Below are positions 1 to 5,821 of a stretch of DNA of 11,024 nt, piece after piece (within the stretch, counting starts at the first letter, position 1; every line of letters starts with the position of its first letter). Under the pieces are notes generated by a model that saw only the letters and a list, made by a program, of their open reading frames with translations, was not told the DNA's origin and did not search any database. Origin of the DNA: an uncultured Planctomycetaceae bacterium (GTDB lineage: Bacteria > Planctomycetota > Planctomycetia > Pirellulales > Thermoguttaceae); NCBI GenBank assembly GCA_947307005.1, contig CAMZHY010000076.1, forward strand, positions 1 through 11,024, written 5' to 3'. Position numbers and translations under genes: made by a program.

Positions 1-388
1 GAAGAAAGACGTCGTTTCCGTCGACGAACTCCTCAAGAACGCGGAAAAGATCGGCGGCGTCGATTTCGTCACGCTGACGATCCAAGACGCCGACGCGAAC
101 GCGCTGCGCGAAGCGATCGACCTAATCCGTCGCAAGTCGGAAAACGCCGCGATTCTTTTCGCAAACGTCGATTCCGAAGCGAAGAAAGTCTCGCTCATCG
201 CCGCTATGACGCGCAATCTTGTCGAACGCAAGGTCAGCGCAGTCGAACTCGTTAAGGCGGTTTCGTCCCATATCCAAGGGGGCGGCGGCGGACGTCCCGA
301 TATGGCGCAGGCCGGCGGCAAGAAGCCCGAGGGCGTTCCGGCGGCGTTTGAGGCGGCGAAGAAGTTCCTCGCGGAAAAGCTTGCGTAA
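1..388 (+). CDS. alaS: Alanyl-tRNA synthetase, C-terminal end (5' truncated by window)
   Basis: The reading frame is open from base 2 to the TAA at 386-388 and gives the last 128 residues of a longer protein. The segment IQGGGGGRPDMAQAGGK (about residues 91-107 of the fragment) is the hallmark glycine-rich end of the DHHA1/C-Ala region of alanyl-tRNA synthetase. It is followed by the usual short helix ending in AAKKFLAEKLA. The full enzyme charges tRNA-Ala with alanine in the cytoplasm. The catalytic and editing domains lie upstream of the window, so their integrity cannot be judged. The gene is followed within 50 bases by a strong hairpin with T-tract. The C-terminal motif makes the assignment firm. 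Confidence 0.93.
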   Translation, partial: KKDVVSVDELLKNAEKIGGVDFVTLTIQDADANALREAIDLIRRKSENAAILFANVDSEAKKVSLIAAMTRNLVERKVSAVELVKAVSSHIQGGGGGRPDMAQAGGKKPEGVPAAFEAAKKFLAEKLA

Positions 389-435
389 CGCGCTTTAGCG
401 CCGCGCGACCTCTCGCGCAATCGATAAAACAGGAT

Positions 436-477
436 AAAAAAAGACCGACGCTCCAATCAAAGCGCCGGTCTTTTTTT
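436..477. terminator. Bidirectional Rho-independent terminator between alaS and the SHD1/FGE-like gene
   Basis: The left arm 436-452 (A-run, then GACCGACGCT) pairs with the right arm 461-477 (AGCGCCGGTC, then T-run), with an 8-base loop and a single A/C mismatch. The arm is A-rich on one side and T-rich on the other, so a T-tract follows the hairpin in both directions. It lies 48 bases after the alaS stop on the plus strand and 26 bases after the stop of the convergent minus-strand gene, so it can serve both. Confidence 0.9.
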
Positions 478-503
478 AACGTCGCGTCCGTTCGCGTCGC
501 GTC

Positions 504-2066
504 TCATTGAATAATGACGCGGAAGCCTGTATAACACGTCGCGTCGACGTCGAGAATATCAACGTGTATGAACGGCTTCGCCTTATTGTCTTGCGCAAAT
601 GGATTTCCTTGAAGCCGTCCGCCGTTTTGTCCGCCTTGGAGACTGACGGAGCCGCCAACTAGGGAACTGTCGTAAGAATTCGGATCGGAGGAATACGTAT
701 CGTAATAAGGATCCTGGGCGACGGGTTCCGTAAAGGCAGGCGCCGTCCGACTCGCCTGATAATCGCGAATCGCGCGATCGATCGACTCGTACCCTAACGC
801 GCTGACCGGAATCCAGCAGATCGGGTTGAAGCCGGGGAGATGGAACCAGCTTCCGCCGCGACTCTCGACGACGTTCGGATCGTCCGCGACGATTTCGCCA
901 ACGTTGCCAACCATATCGAAGAGTCCGTTACGATTCGGTTTAAACGAGCCGACGGGAACCGTAAAACGATAGGAGTCGCGATAGACGAAATTAATGCGGT
1001 CGAGCAAATAAACGTGACTCGGACAGATGATTGGATAATTCGCGTCGGGAAGATTACCGCGTTCCCAACTTTCAGAGCCGCCAAAGCACCAGAGTTGAAA
1101 GAGGGAGGAATAGGCGACGTCGAATTGTTCAGGCTGCGCCGCAAGGAACCATTGTTCGGTCGTCGGAAGTTTGACCGGTTTTACAAGTTTCTTCGAGAGC
1201 CACGAGCAGAACGCGGTCGCGTCGGCGGGAGTAACGAGTGTTACGGGGTGTGTTTTCGTCTGCGGAAATCCGGGATTCTTCCACGTGTATTCGTCGCCGC
1301 GCTTGAGACCGGCGGTCTTCTTAGGGGTCGCGGAATATCCGATCATTCGACTCTTTTCGGACTCTTCGTTCTGACGCGGTTTCGGTTTGGCGGTCTTTAC
1401 TTCGTTAGCGGCGTCGAATTCATCGTAAGGCGAGTCGGAATTTTGTCTCGGCTGCAAATTCAAAACGGCGGGGGCGCCGTCGGAGCGCGGACCCGGTTTA
1501 TATTTCGTCTCGGTCACGAACTGGTTGAACATTTCCAGCGTGACTTCCGTCTCGAGCATCCAGAACCCCGTTTTCACGAATTTTTTCGGGACGGTTTTCT
1601 TCGCTTTCGCGCTGGAATAGTTCGCCGCTACAGAGCGAGGGATGTTCGGATCTAAGACGTCGGTCGGCTCGGAATATTTCCCGGGCGGAACCCAACGGAA
1701 CGCGTATTCGACCCCGTCGACTTCTACAACGCGCCGCACGCCCTGTTCTCGAGCGGAATCGAGAATCCAATCGAGTTCTTCTTCCGCGGCGGCGTCGCCG
1801 GCCATAACTTTTTTCGCGATTTCAAGATACTCGTTATCGGTTTCCGAAAGATTCCCAACGGAACACTGATAAGACCGTCCGCGCTTATCGACAATCACGA
1901 CGGAGTCCGAACCGTTCGCAAAAGAACGTTCCGGATCAAAGGCGCCGACGACGGAAAACTCGCCCGTCGCGTCGACCCAAATGCGGGAATCGTAAGCCTT
2001 GACGTTCGGAGTCGCGAAACTAACGATCGCCGCGACAATAAATAGAGTTAAGACACGCGCGTTCAT
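504..2066 (-). CDS. Secreted SHD1 plus formylglycine-generating-enzyme-like (FGE/sulfatase-modifying-factor fold) protein
   Basis: 520 residues. Residues 1-24 form a signal peptide (short Met-Asn-Ala-Arg head, hydrophobic core, cleavage near VKA|YD). Residues 25-80 (SRIWVDATGEFSVVGAF, later GRSYQCSVGNLSETDNEYL) read as an SHD1 module, common in planctomycetal secreted proteins. From about residue 122 an FGE-sulfatase fold follows: FRWVPPG, GFWMLETEVTLEMFNQF (168-183), HPVTLVTPADATAFCSWL (273-290), LPTTEQW (300-306), NGLFDMVGNVGE (380-391), RGGSWFH (403-409) and a terminal TGFRV. The spaced Cys pair used by genuine FGE is not visible near RGGSW, so catalysis on sulfatases is unlikely and a binding role is more plausible (inference). 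Low-complexity inserts interrupt the fold at about 190-265 and 440-500. The ATG has AGAGG 8 bases upstream and a good promoter. Confidence 0.82.
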   Translation of the reverse strand: MNARVLTLFIVAAIVSFATPNVKAYDSRIWVDATGEFSVVGAFDPERSFANGSDSVVIVDKRGRSYQCSVGNLSETDNEYLEIAKKVMAGDAAAEEELDWILDSAREQGVRRVVEVDGVEYAFRWVPPGKYSEPTDVLDPNIPRSVAANYSSAKAKKTVPKKFVKTGFWMLETEVTLEMFNQFVTETKYKPGPRSDGAPAVLNLQPRQNSDSPYDEFDAANEVKTAKPKPRQNEESEKSRMIGYSATPKKTAGLKRGDEYTWKNPGFPQTKTHPVTLVTPADATAFCSWLSKKLVKPVKLPTTEQWFLAAQPEQFDVAYSSLFQLWCFGGSESWERGNLPDANYPIICPSHVYLLDRINFVYRDSYRFTVPVGSFKPNRNGLFDMVGNVGEIVADDPNVVESRGGSWFHLPGFNPICWIPVSALGYESIDRAIRDYQASRTAPAFTEPVAQDPYYDTYSSDPNSYDSSLVGGSVSLQGGQNGGRLQGNPFAQDNKAKPFIHVDILDVDATCYTGFRVIIQ

Positions 2067-2110
2067 AGGACAAGCCTCTTTGTGAAGGACGACAAAAAGA
2101 ACCGACCGAT

Positions 2111-2139
2111 ATTAAACAGGAAAACCTTCAACATTTCAA
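2111..2139 (-). promoter_or_regulatory. Sigma-70-type promoter for the SHD1/FGE-like gene
   Basis: Read on the minus strand, TTGAAA (2139-2134), a 17-base spacer and TTTAAT (2116-2111) match the -35/-10 pattern. The start codon at 2066 is about 45 bases beyond the -10, which leaves room for a short leader with AGAGG before the ATG. This supports separate transcription from the pqqD-like gene upstream. Confidence 0.5.
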
Positions 2140-2270
2140 GCGCCTTTTGCGTTTTGCAAAGAATCGGGAATGAACGCCGCGTCGACGACGCTGGACGCTT
2201 CGGCAAGAAGAGATTGCAAGACAAGCAAGAGCGCCGCGTTTCTGCGTCGGACGAAACTCGACGTCGAACG

Positions 2271-2531
2271 CTACTCCTCCAAGATGTTATTACTTCGCAA
2301 GAGGTCGACAATCCTCGCGACGTCCTTTTCGACCGTTTCGCGCTCCGCGTCGTACTCGCGGAGCAACGCGTCGACAATCGCAGCTTCGGTCGTTTCCTCC
2401 TTCAACTGATCGACGATAAAAGCCGCCGTCTCGTTGCTACGGATAATCCCGTTAAAGTGGCGCCCCGCGACGGAAAGGAGGAATTGCGTGTCTTCGATCG
2501 TTTGCGTGATAAAATCGGACTTCAGTTTCAC
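2271..2531 (-). CDS. PqqD-family peptide-binding protein (RiPP recognition element-like)
   Basis: 86 residues with a GTG start; TAAGGA lies 9 bases upstream (2546-2541). The sequence follows the PqqD family plan: a short beta-rich N-terminus (MKLKSDFITQTIEDTQFLLS), a turn with HFNGII (25-30), the family-typical NETAAFIVDQL (33-43), and two amphipathic helices with LLREYDAERETVEKDV (56-71) ending RIVDLLRSNNILEE. PqqD proteins are small winged-helix domains that bind the leader of a ribosomally made peptide and present it to a modifying enzyme. The gene is on the same strand as the small Cys/His-rich protein and HPr-kinase-like genes, but a transposase remnant (2551-2986) separates it from them. 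Its Shine-Dalgarno is immediately beside the remnant edge. Family assignment is firm; the partner peptide is inferred from neighbourhood. Confidence 0.85.
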   Translation of the reverse strand: MKLKSDFITQTIEDTQFLLSVAGRHFNGIIRSNETAAFIVDQLKEETTEAAIVDALLREYDAERETVEKDVARIVDLLRSNNILEE

Positions 2532-2540
2532 TGTGAATTT

Positions 2541-2546
2541 TCCTTA
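2541..2546 (-). promoter_or_regulatory. Ribosome binding site that supports the GTG start of the PqqD-like gene
   Basis: TAAGGA on the minus strand lies 9 bases before GTG at 2531-2529. No ATG near the N-terminus would preserve the conserved first beta-strand, so this site decides the start. Confidence 0.55.
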
Positions 2547-2550
2547 ACAA

Positions 2551-2986
2551 TTGGAGATGGTTTCGAGCGCTTCCAACGCCAAAATTCACGCGATCGTTAG
2601 TTGTTCCTCTTTGGTGGTTGCGTTGTCTTTATCGGCGGGAAACTTGCGCGACGCGCCGCAAGGTCGAACGCTCGTTAGGAGTCTCACAGGACGCTCTTCA
2701 GGAGCAAGTCTTCTGATGGACAAAGTCTACGAAGGCGATCGCACGAGAAATTGCGGCGTCGATTGCGGAATGATCCGCGTAGCGCCTCCTAAAAGGAATC
2801 GACTCGAACCTTGGGACTACGATAAAGAATTGTACAAACAGCGCAATGAAGCGGGCGTTTTTTCGAAGGTTGAAGCGTTTTCGACGCGTTGATACGCGAT
2901 ACGACAAACTCGATAAAACATATTTAGCAACAATCCGTCCTGCGTTGACATACGATCCTTTAGTTTGTTGTGTCAACACGCCCTAG
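2551..2986 (+). pseudogene. Decayed IS5-type transposase, C-terminal fragment
   Basis: The plus strand encodes recognisable IS5/DDE transposase sequence: NAKIHAIV, LSLSAGNLRDAPQGR (containing the second catalytic Asp position), LLMDKVYEGDRTR, VAPPKRNRLEPWDYDKELYK and QRNE. The first frame then hits TGA at 2890-2892. In the next frame the family sequence continues from about 2882 as RRVDTRYDKLDKTYLATI, LTYD and a terminal VNTP before TAG at 2984-2986. The break is explained by one extra T in the run at about 2878-2881. The family's ERxF motif, which carries the catalytic Glu, reads NEAGVF here, consistent with a 3-base loss. The N-terminal half, including the first catalytic Asp, is absent. 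The element is therefore truncated, frameshifted and inactive. No terminal inverted repeats or target duplication were identified. It runs antisense to the surrounding minus-strand genes. Confidence 0.88.
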
Positions 2987-3189
2987 TCAGGATTATGGGG
3001 ATTATGATGAGGATCGCAATGACCTTCGCCCGAACGGAATTTAGGACATGATCCATTATCGTGATAACCGCAAGAGCCTCCGTTATCGTCGCCACTGAAA
3101 AGGTTATACATATCAACGTAGCATGCCGTATAAATCGCGTCGTTTTTAATATCGAGAATTTCCATCGACGGAACAGTATATTTTTTCAC
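2983..3189 (-). CDS. Small Cys/His-rich protein, candidate RiPP precursor peptide
   Basis: 68 residues with a GTG start, backed by a strong Shine-Dalgarno. The N-terminus MKKYTVPSMEILDIKNDAIY resembles the leader-like opening (MKKY.xP..EI..) of many small, poorly characterised peptides encoded beside PqqD-like proteins in gut bacteria. The rest is glycine-, asparagine-, histidine- and cysteine-rich, with three degenerate repeats DDNGGSCGYH, DNGSCPKF and GEGHCDPHHNPHNPD. Cysteines are at 23, 40, 48 and 58; histidines cluster at 43, 57, 61, 62 and 65. There is no signal peptide or membrane segment. A leader-plus-core reading would place the core after about residue 22. Neighbours are an HPr-kinase-like gene 62 bases upstream and a PqqD-like gene downstream. 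The stop codon overlaps the stop of the antisense transposase remnant (CTAG, 2983-2986), so the present C-terminus may have been altered. A small metal-binding protein is the main alternative. Confidence 0.68.
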   Translation of the reverse strand: MKKYTVPSMEILDIKNDAIYTACYVDMYNLFSGDDNGGSCGYHDNGSCPKFRSGEGHCDPHHNPHNPD

Positions 3190-3196
3190 CGGAATA

Positions 3197-3205
3197 CTCC
3201 TTCTT
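3197..3205 (-). promoter_or_regulatory. Strong Shine-Dalgarno deciding the GTG start of the small Cys/His-rich protein
   Basis: On the minus strand, AAGAAGGAG ends 7 bases before GTG at 3189-3187. This is the best ribosome binding site in the accessory island. It argues that the 68-residue frame is truly translated and that the GTG, not the internal ATG at residue 9, is the start. Confidence 0.75.
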
Positions 3206-3251
3206 CAAAAGGAAAACGTTTTTTATTCTTTTAAAGGGGATGCGATTCTGT

Positions 3252-3989
3252 TTAGCGACTCAGTCCGCGCCACGCGACGAGCGGCGCGTCGGACGACATA
3301 TTACAACGTAACCGAAAGCACTTGACCCTTTCGAGAAGGCGACGTTCTAGATTCAGAATCTTGATAAGAATTCTCCGATTGCCGGACGCGCGCGTCTGTT
3401 TGAAGACGACGGGAAAGGCTTCCGCCGCGCTAATCTCTTCGATCTGATTCTCGACTCCGCGCTCCAGCGTTACGATCGCTTTCAAAGGCGCCGACGCGTT
3501 GGTTGCGATCCCGTGTTTGCCGCTCCACGGGCAGCCGCATATGAAAACGGCGTTTTCTTCAATGCGAATCAACGGGGTATCGTCGTTGATCATGACGACG
3601 CGATCGCCAAACGCTTCCCGCCACAGTTTCGAGTGCGTGCTCTTGCCGGTTCCGCTCGGCGCCGTAAAGGCGTACCCTTCGCCGTCCATACAGAGCGCGG
3701 AAGCGTGTAACTGCAGAATTCCGTAGGGCACAAGCGTCATAGCGAGTTGCGATTCGAGTTCGAAATTTTCGACATAAACGTCGGTCAATTCATGACGCAG
3801 GTCGCCTTCGCTCTCATTAAAAAAACGCAAAAACGCGCCCACTGACTCAAGGTCGTGGTCGGTCGGCTCGACATGTGCGAGAGGCGCTTTGTCCGTCTCG
3901 TAGCCCTTAAGAAACTCGTAGTTTTCCCTCGTTCTGCAGACAACCTCAACCGGAACGCCCGCAAGCTCCACGACAATACACTTTGCCAT
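3252..3989 (-). CDS. HPr kinase/phosphorylase C-terminal-domain-like ATP-dependent kinase
   Basis: 245 residues. A divergent N-terminal region (1-90) precedes an HPr-kinase-type fold: LHASAL (94-99), Walker A APSGTGKSTHSKLW (110-123), INDDTPL (134-140) with the paired Asp, CGCPWSGKHG (151-160), and APLKAIVTLERG (167-178), then a C-terminal LERVKCFRLRCNMS. It lacks the long N-terminal domain of true HprK and resembles the short kinases found in lasso-peptide and PqqD-associated clusters, some of which phosphorylate a Ser of the precursor peptide (known for related family members). Here the small protein encoded 62 bases downstream is the likely substrate (inference). A TAG stop one codon before the ATG fixes this start; the ribosome binding site is weak. 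A promoter matching consensus lies about 120 bases upstream. A metabolic HPr function is unlikely given the context. Confidence 0.83.
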   Translation of the reverse strand: MAKCIVVELAGVPVEVVCRTRENYEFLKGYETDKAPLAHVEPTDHDLESVGAFLRFFNESEGDLRHELTDVYVENFELESQLAMTLVPYGILQLHASALCMDGEGYAFTAPSGTGKSTHSKLWREAFGDRVVMINDDTPLIRIEENAVFICGCPWSGKHGIATNASAPLKAIVTLERGVENQIEEISAAEAFPVVFKQTRASGNRRILIKILNLERRLLERVKCFRLRCNMSSDAPLVAWRGLSR

Positions 3990-4073
3990 TCTCTACAGTT
4001 TCTGACGAATTACGAACTTCCACGACGTTTATCGATACGCAAACTTGCCCCCTGCTTTTAGCGCGGCAAACGA

Positions 4074-4091
4074 ACGGAAACGAATTTCCGT
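4074..4091 (-). promoter_or_regulatory. Perfect UUCG-loop hairpin in the predicted leader of the HPr-kinase-like transcript
   Basis: The minus strand reads ACGGAAA-TTCG-TTTCCGT, a 7-base perfect stem with a TTCG tetraloop, about 17 bases after the predicted transcription start (near 4108). No T-tract follows, so it is not an intrinsic terminator. It may stabilise the 5' end of the leader or be a regulatory structure (inference). The same bases on the plus strand give a CGAA loop. Confidence 0.4.
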
Positions 4092-4114
4092 CGTCTAACC
4101 AACGACCACTTCGT

Positions 4115-4143
4115 ATTATAACTAAACACGGAGTCGCCGTCAA
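4115..4143 (-). promoter_or_regulatory. Near-consensus sigma-70 promoter for the HPr-kinase-like gene and probably the small peptide gene
   Basis: On the minus strand, TTGACG (4143-4138), a 17-base spacer and TATAAT (4120-4115) give 11 of 12 consensus bases at ideal spacing. The implied start near 4108 gives a leader of about 120 bases before the ATG at 3989. No other minus-strand promoter of this quality was seen before the small protein gene, so the two are probably co-transcribed. Confidence 0.75.
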
Positions 4144-4334
4144 GCGATTGCGGCCGTAGGAACGGACTCTTGAACCATTCGTCCTGAAAAGAGCGACCAC
4201 CCCCCTTCAGAGAGCGTCCGCTTTGCGTTTTTGAAGAGCCAATCCTCCGTCTTAGCGCGAGGTCAATAACGGCGTTCCTTCTAACGCGCCGCATCGTTTT
4301 GGCGTCTACGGCGAGATTTCGAAAAAAGCGCCGA

Positions 4335-4362
4335 TTTTGAATTGTCCAATTCGTTGTATAAT
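4335..4362 (+). promoter_or_regulatory. Possible promoter for the nucleotidyltransferase gene
   Basis: A perfect TATAAT (4357-4362) is preceded at 16 bases by TTTTGA (4335-4340), a poor -35 match. It lies about 134 bases before the ATG at 4496. The -10 is persuasive; the -35 is weak, so an activator or a different start is possible. Confidence 0.4.
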
Positions 4363-4495
4363 CACGCGACGTCTGAGCGATAAAAGTCGTTGCGTTCGGC
4401 TGGAGAATCATTCCCTGTAATCAACAGATTCTCTTGAGGCGTCCCGCGAAATAACGGCGCGGCTTCTTGCGTTTTCCATTGAGGCGAAAGAAAAA

Positions 4496-5632
4496 ATGAC
4501 TGCGGCGACGAGAAAAAGAAAGAAATTGACCAAAGAAGAACGAGCGCGCGCGAGTCAGAATCTGATCTATCTAGCGACCTGCGCGATAAACGACGAAATC
4601 GCAGATTCGAGCCGAATCGCCGACGTTGACGCCGTCTTTTACGTCGCTTCCTACCACATGCTCTCAGCGTTGGTCGCGATGACGCTTGAAAAGTCGGGCA
4701 TTCGCCATGCCTATTCCCCTGTCGTTATCGCGGGCGCGTTGCGACGAGCCACGCTCTTTCAACAAGCTTTCGAGCAGATTAAGTCCGAACTAACGTCCGC
4801 TGGGATATGGCATGCGGCGCTCAAAGGGTCTGAGCTAAAAGCGTACTATCCCATATTCGGCATGAGGGAAATGGCGGATTACGACGTCCTTATCGATTCG
4901 ACTCGAGCTCAAGACGTAAAAACGATCATGGAAAAACTCGGTTTTGAGAGGGAAGTATTCGGGATAGTCTGTCACGATATCTATTTCAAAGGACCATGCC
5001 TAACCTTTGAGATGCATCGCTCGCTCTTTCTCCCTTACCTAAATAAAGAAGTATATGAGTACTATGAAAACGTCCAAGAGCGTCTCGTTGGCGACGGTTT
5101 TACAAAACGCTTCACGCCGGAAGACTTTTACCTCTACATGATCGCGCATGAACACAAACACTATTCTATGGAGGGGACAGGGTTGCGTTCGCTTATCGAC
5201 ACGTGTCTCTATCTGAAAAATGAACGTCTCGACATGGAATATGTAACGCGAGAAGCGGAAAAGATGGGACTCGCCGATTTTGAAGCGTCGAACCGCGCGT
5301 TATCGACGCGTCTCTTTGCGCGCGAGAAACTCGACGTCGAGGAATCCAAGACGCTTAACTTTTTCCTCGAGTCCGGCTTTGAGGGAAATTATTTGAACGT
5401 TGTTCAGAACGGGCTTGGAAAGTGGGGAAAACTCGGCTACATAGCGCGTCGGTTCTTCATTCCCGTCAGCCGAAAAAACGCCCGGTATAAATCGTTTGCT
5501 TCGAGATACCCGACGTTCTATAAATACAAGCTGTCGCTCCCGTTTCTCCCGTTTTACCGAGTCGTTCGCTGCGTCGTTGGAGGGCGCTTTTTCGCAGAAG
5601 CCAAGGCGTTGAAGAAGGCCAAACGCATCTAA
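4496..5632 (+). CDS. Nucleotidyltransferase family protein (NTP_transf_5-like) next to the RiPP-like genes
   Basis: 378 residues, soluble, with a basic N-terminus (TRKRKKLTKEERA). The core motif HAALKGSELKAYYP (106-119) followed by GMREMADYDVLI (122-133) carries the Asp-x-Asp pair (128, 130) of polymerase-beta-type nucleotidyltransferases. Next come FEMHRSLFLP (171-180) and the helical block AHEHKHYSMEGTGLRSLID (217-235), typical of the family often annotated as nucleotidyltransferase family protein (NTP_transf_5). Members recur beside PqqD-like and HPr-kinase-like genes in peptide clusters, but their substrate is not established to my knowledge; transfer of a nucleotide to a peptide or small molecule is inference. 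A basic, hydrophobic C-terminus (LPFLPFYRVVRCVVGGRFF) may contact membrane or partner. GAGG lies about 10 bases before the ATG. The gene diverges from the HPr-kinase-like gene. Confidence 0.8.
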   Translation: MTAATRKRKKLTKEERARASQNLIYLATCAINDEIADSSRIADVDAVFYVASYHMLSALVAMTLEKSGIRHAYSPVVIAGALRRATLFQQAFEQIKSELTSAGIWHAALKGSELKAYYPIFGMREMADYDVLIDSTRAQDVKTIMEKLGFEREVFGIVCHDIYFKGPCLTFEMHRSLFLPYLNKEVYEYYENVQERLVGDGFTKRFTPEDFYLYMIAHEHKHYSMEGTGLRSLIDTCLYLKNERLDMEYVTREAEKMGLADFEASNRALSTRLFAREKLDVEESKTLNFFLESGFEGNYLNVVQNGLGKWGKLGYIARRFFIPVSRKNARYKSFASRYPTFYKYKLSLPFLPFYRVVRCVVGGRFFAEAKALKKAKRI

Positions 5633-5749
5633 AAAAACACTTGTCTCAGGGCGGTTCTCTTTTCTATCTTCACCGCGTTATGTCGCGCAATTTCAACAAA
5701 AGATGGCGTCGGGCGCCGTTCTTTACCGTGAAACCGGCGATTTGAACAA

Positions 5750-5797
5750 AACGCCGAACTGTAAACTGATCGCGGAATCAATTTACAATTCGGCGTT
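5750..5797. terminator. Long hairpin terminator between the nucleotidyltransferase gene and the haem-protein operon
   Basis: The left arm 5750-5765 (AACGCCGAACTGTAAA) pairs with 5782-5797 (TTTACAATTCGGCGTT), and the stem continues inward as TGAT/ATCA around a 6-base loop. On the minus strand the two irregular positions become G-U wobbles, so pairing is continuous there, and the hairpin is followed by TTTTGTT. On the plus strand they are C/A mismatches and the T-tract is poorer. It therefore looks primarily designed for the minus-strand operon ending at 5822 and secondarily useful to the plus-strand gene ending at 5632. Confidence 0.8.
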
Positions 5798-5821
5798 TCG
5801 TTATTCGTCGCAAATCAGACG

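Larger units (their letters stand above)
3990..4495. other. Divergent intergenic region of about 500 bases
   Basis: This stretch separates the minus-strand HPr-kinase-like gene from the plus-strand nucleotidyltransferase gene. It contains the near-consensus minus-strand promoter, the TTCG hairpin and a weaker plus-strand TATAAT. An open frame of 117 codons on the minus strand (4058-4411) crosses the promoter, has no family resemblance that I recognise and has no convincing ribosome binding site, so I do not call it. About 200 bases (4144-4334) remain unexplained. Confidence 0.6.

Noticed and set aside
840..1655. Long plus-strand open frame opposite the SHD1/FGE-like gene
   Set aside because: It is antisense to a gene with clear domains and a signal peptide; its translation is Arg/Phe-rich with no recognisable motif, a typical complement artefact.
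504..2066. FGE-like protein as the cysteine-modifying enzyme of the peptide cassette
   Set aside because: It has a signal peptide, its own promoter and no visible FGE cysteine pair, so it would not meet the cytoplasmic peptide; it is treated as an independent neighbour.
2082..2600. Plus-strand open frame of 172 codons covering the pqqD-like gene
   Set aside because: It is the complement of the PqqD-family coding sequence and of the FGE-like promoter region, with no motif of its own.
2944..2977. Inverted repeat GTTGACA / TGTCAAC, and a possible minus-strand TTGACA promoter at 2976-2971
   Set aside because: The 7-base arms lie within the transposase remnant's coding sequence, no T-tract follows, and no adequate -10 is found at 16-18 bases on the minus strand.
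4058..4411. Minus-strand open frame of 117 codons upstream of the HPr-kinase-like gene
   Set aside because: It runs through the near-consensus promoter, lacks a good ribosome binding site, and its Arg-rich translation shows no family I recognise.
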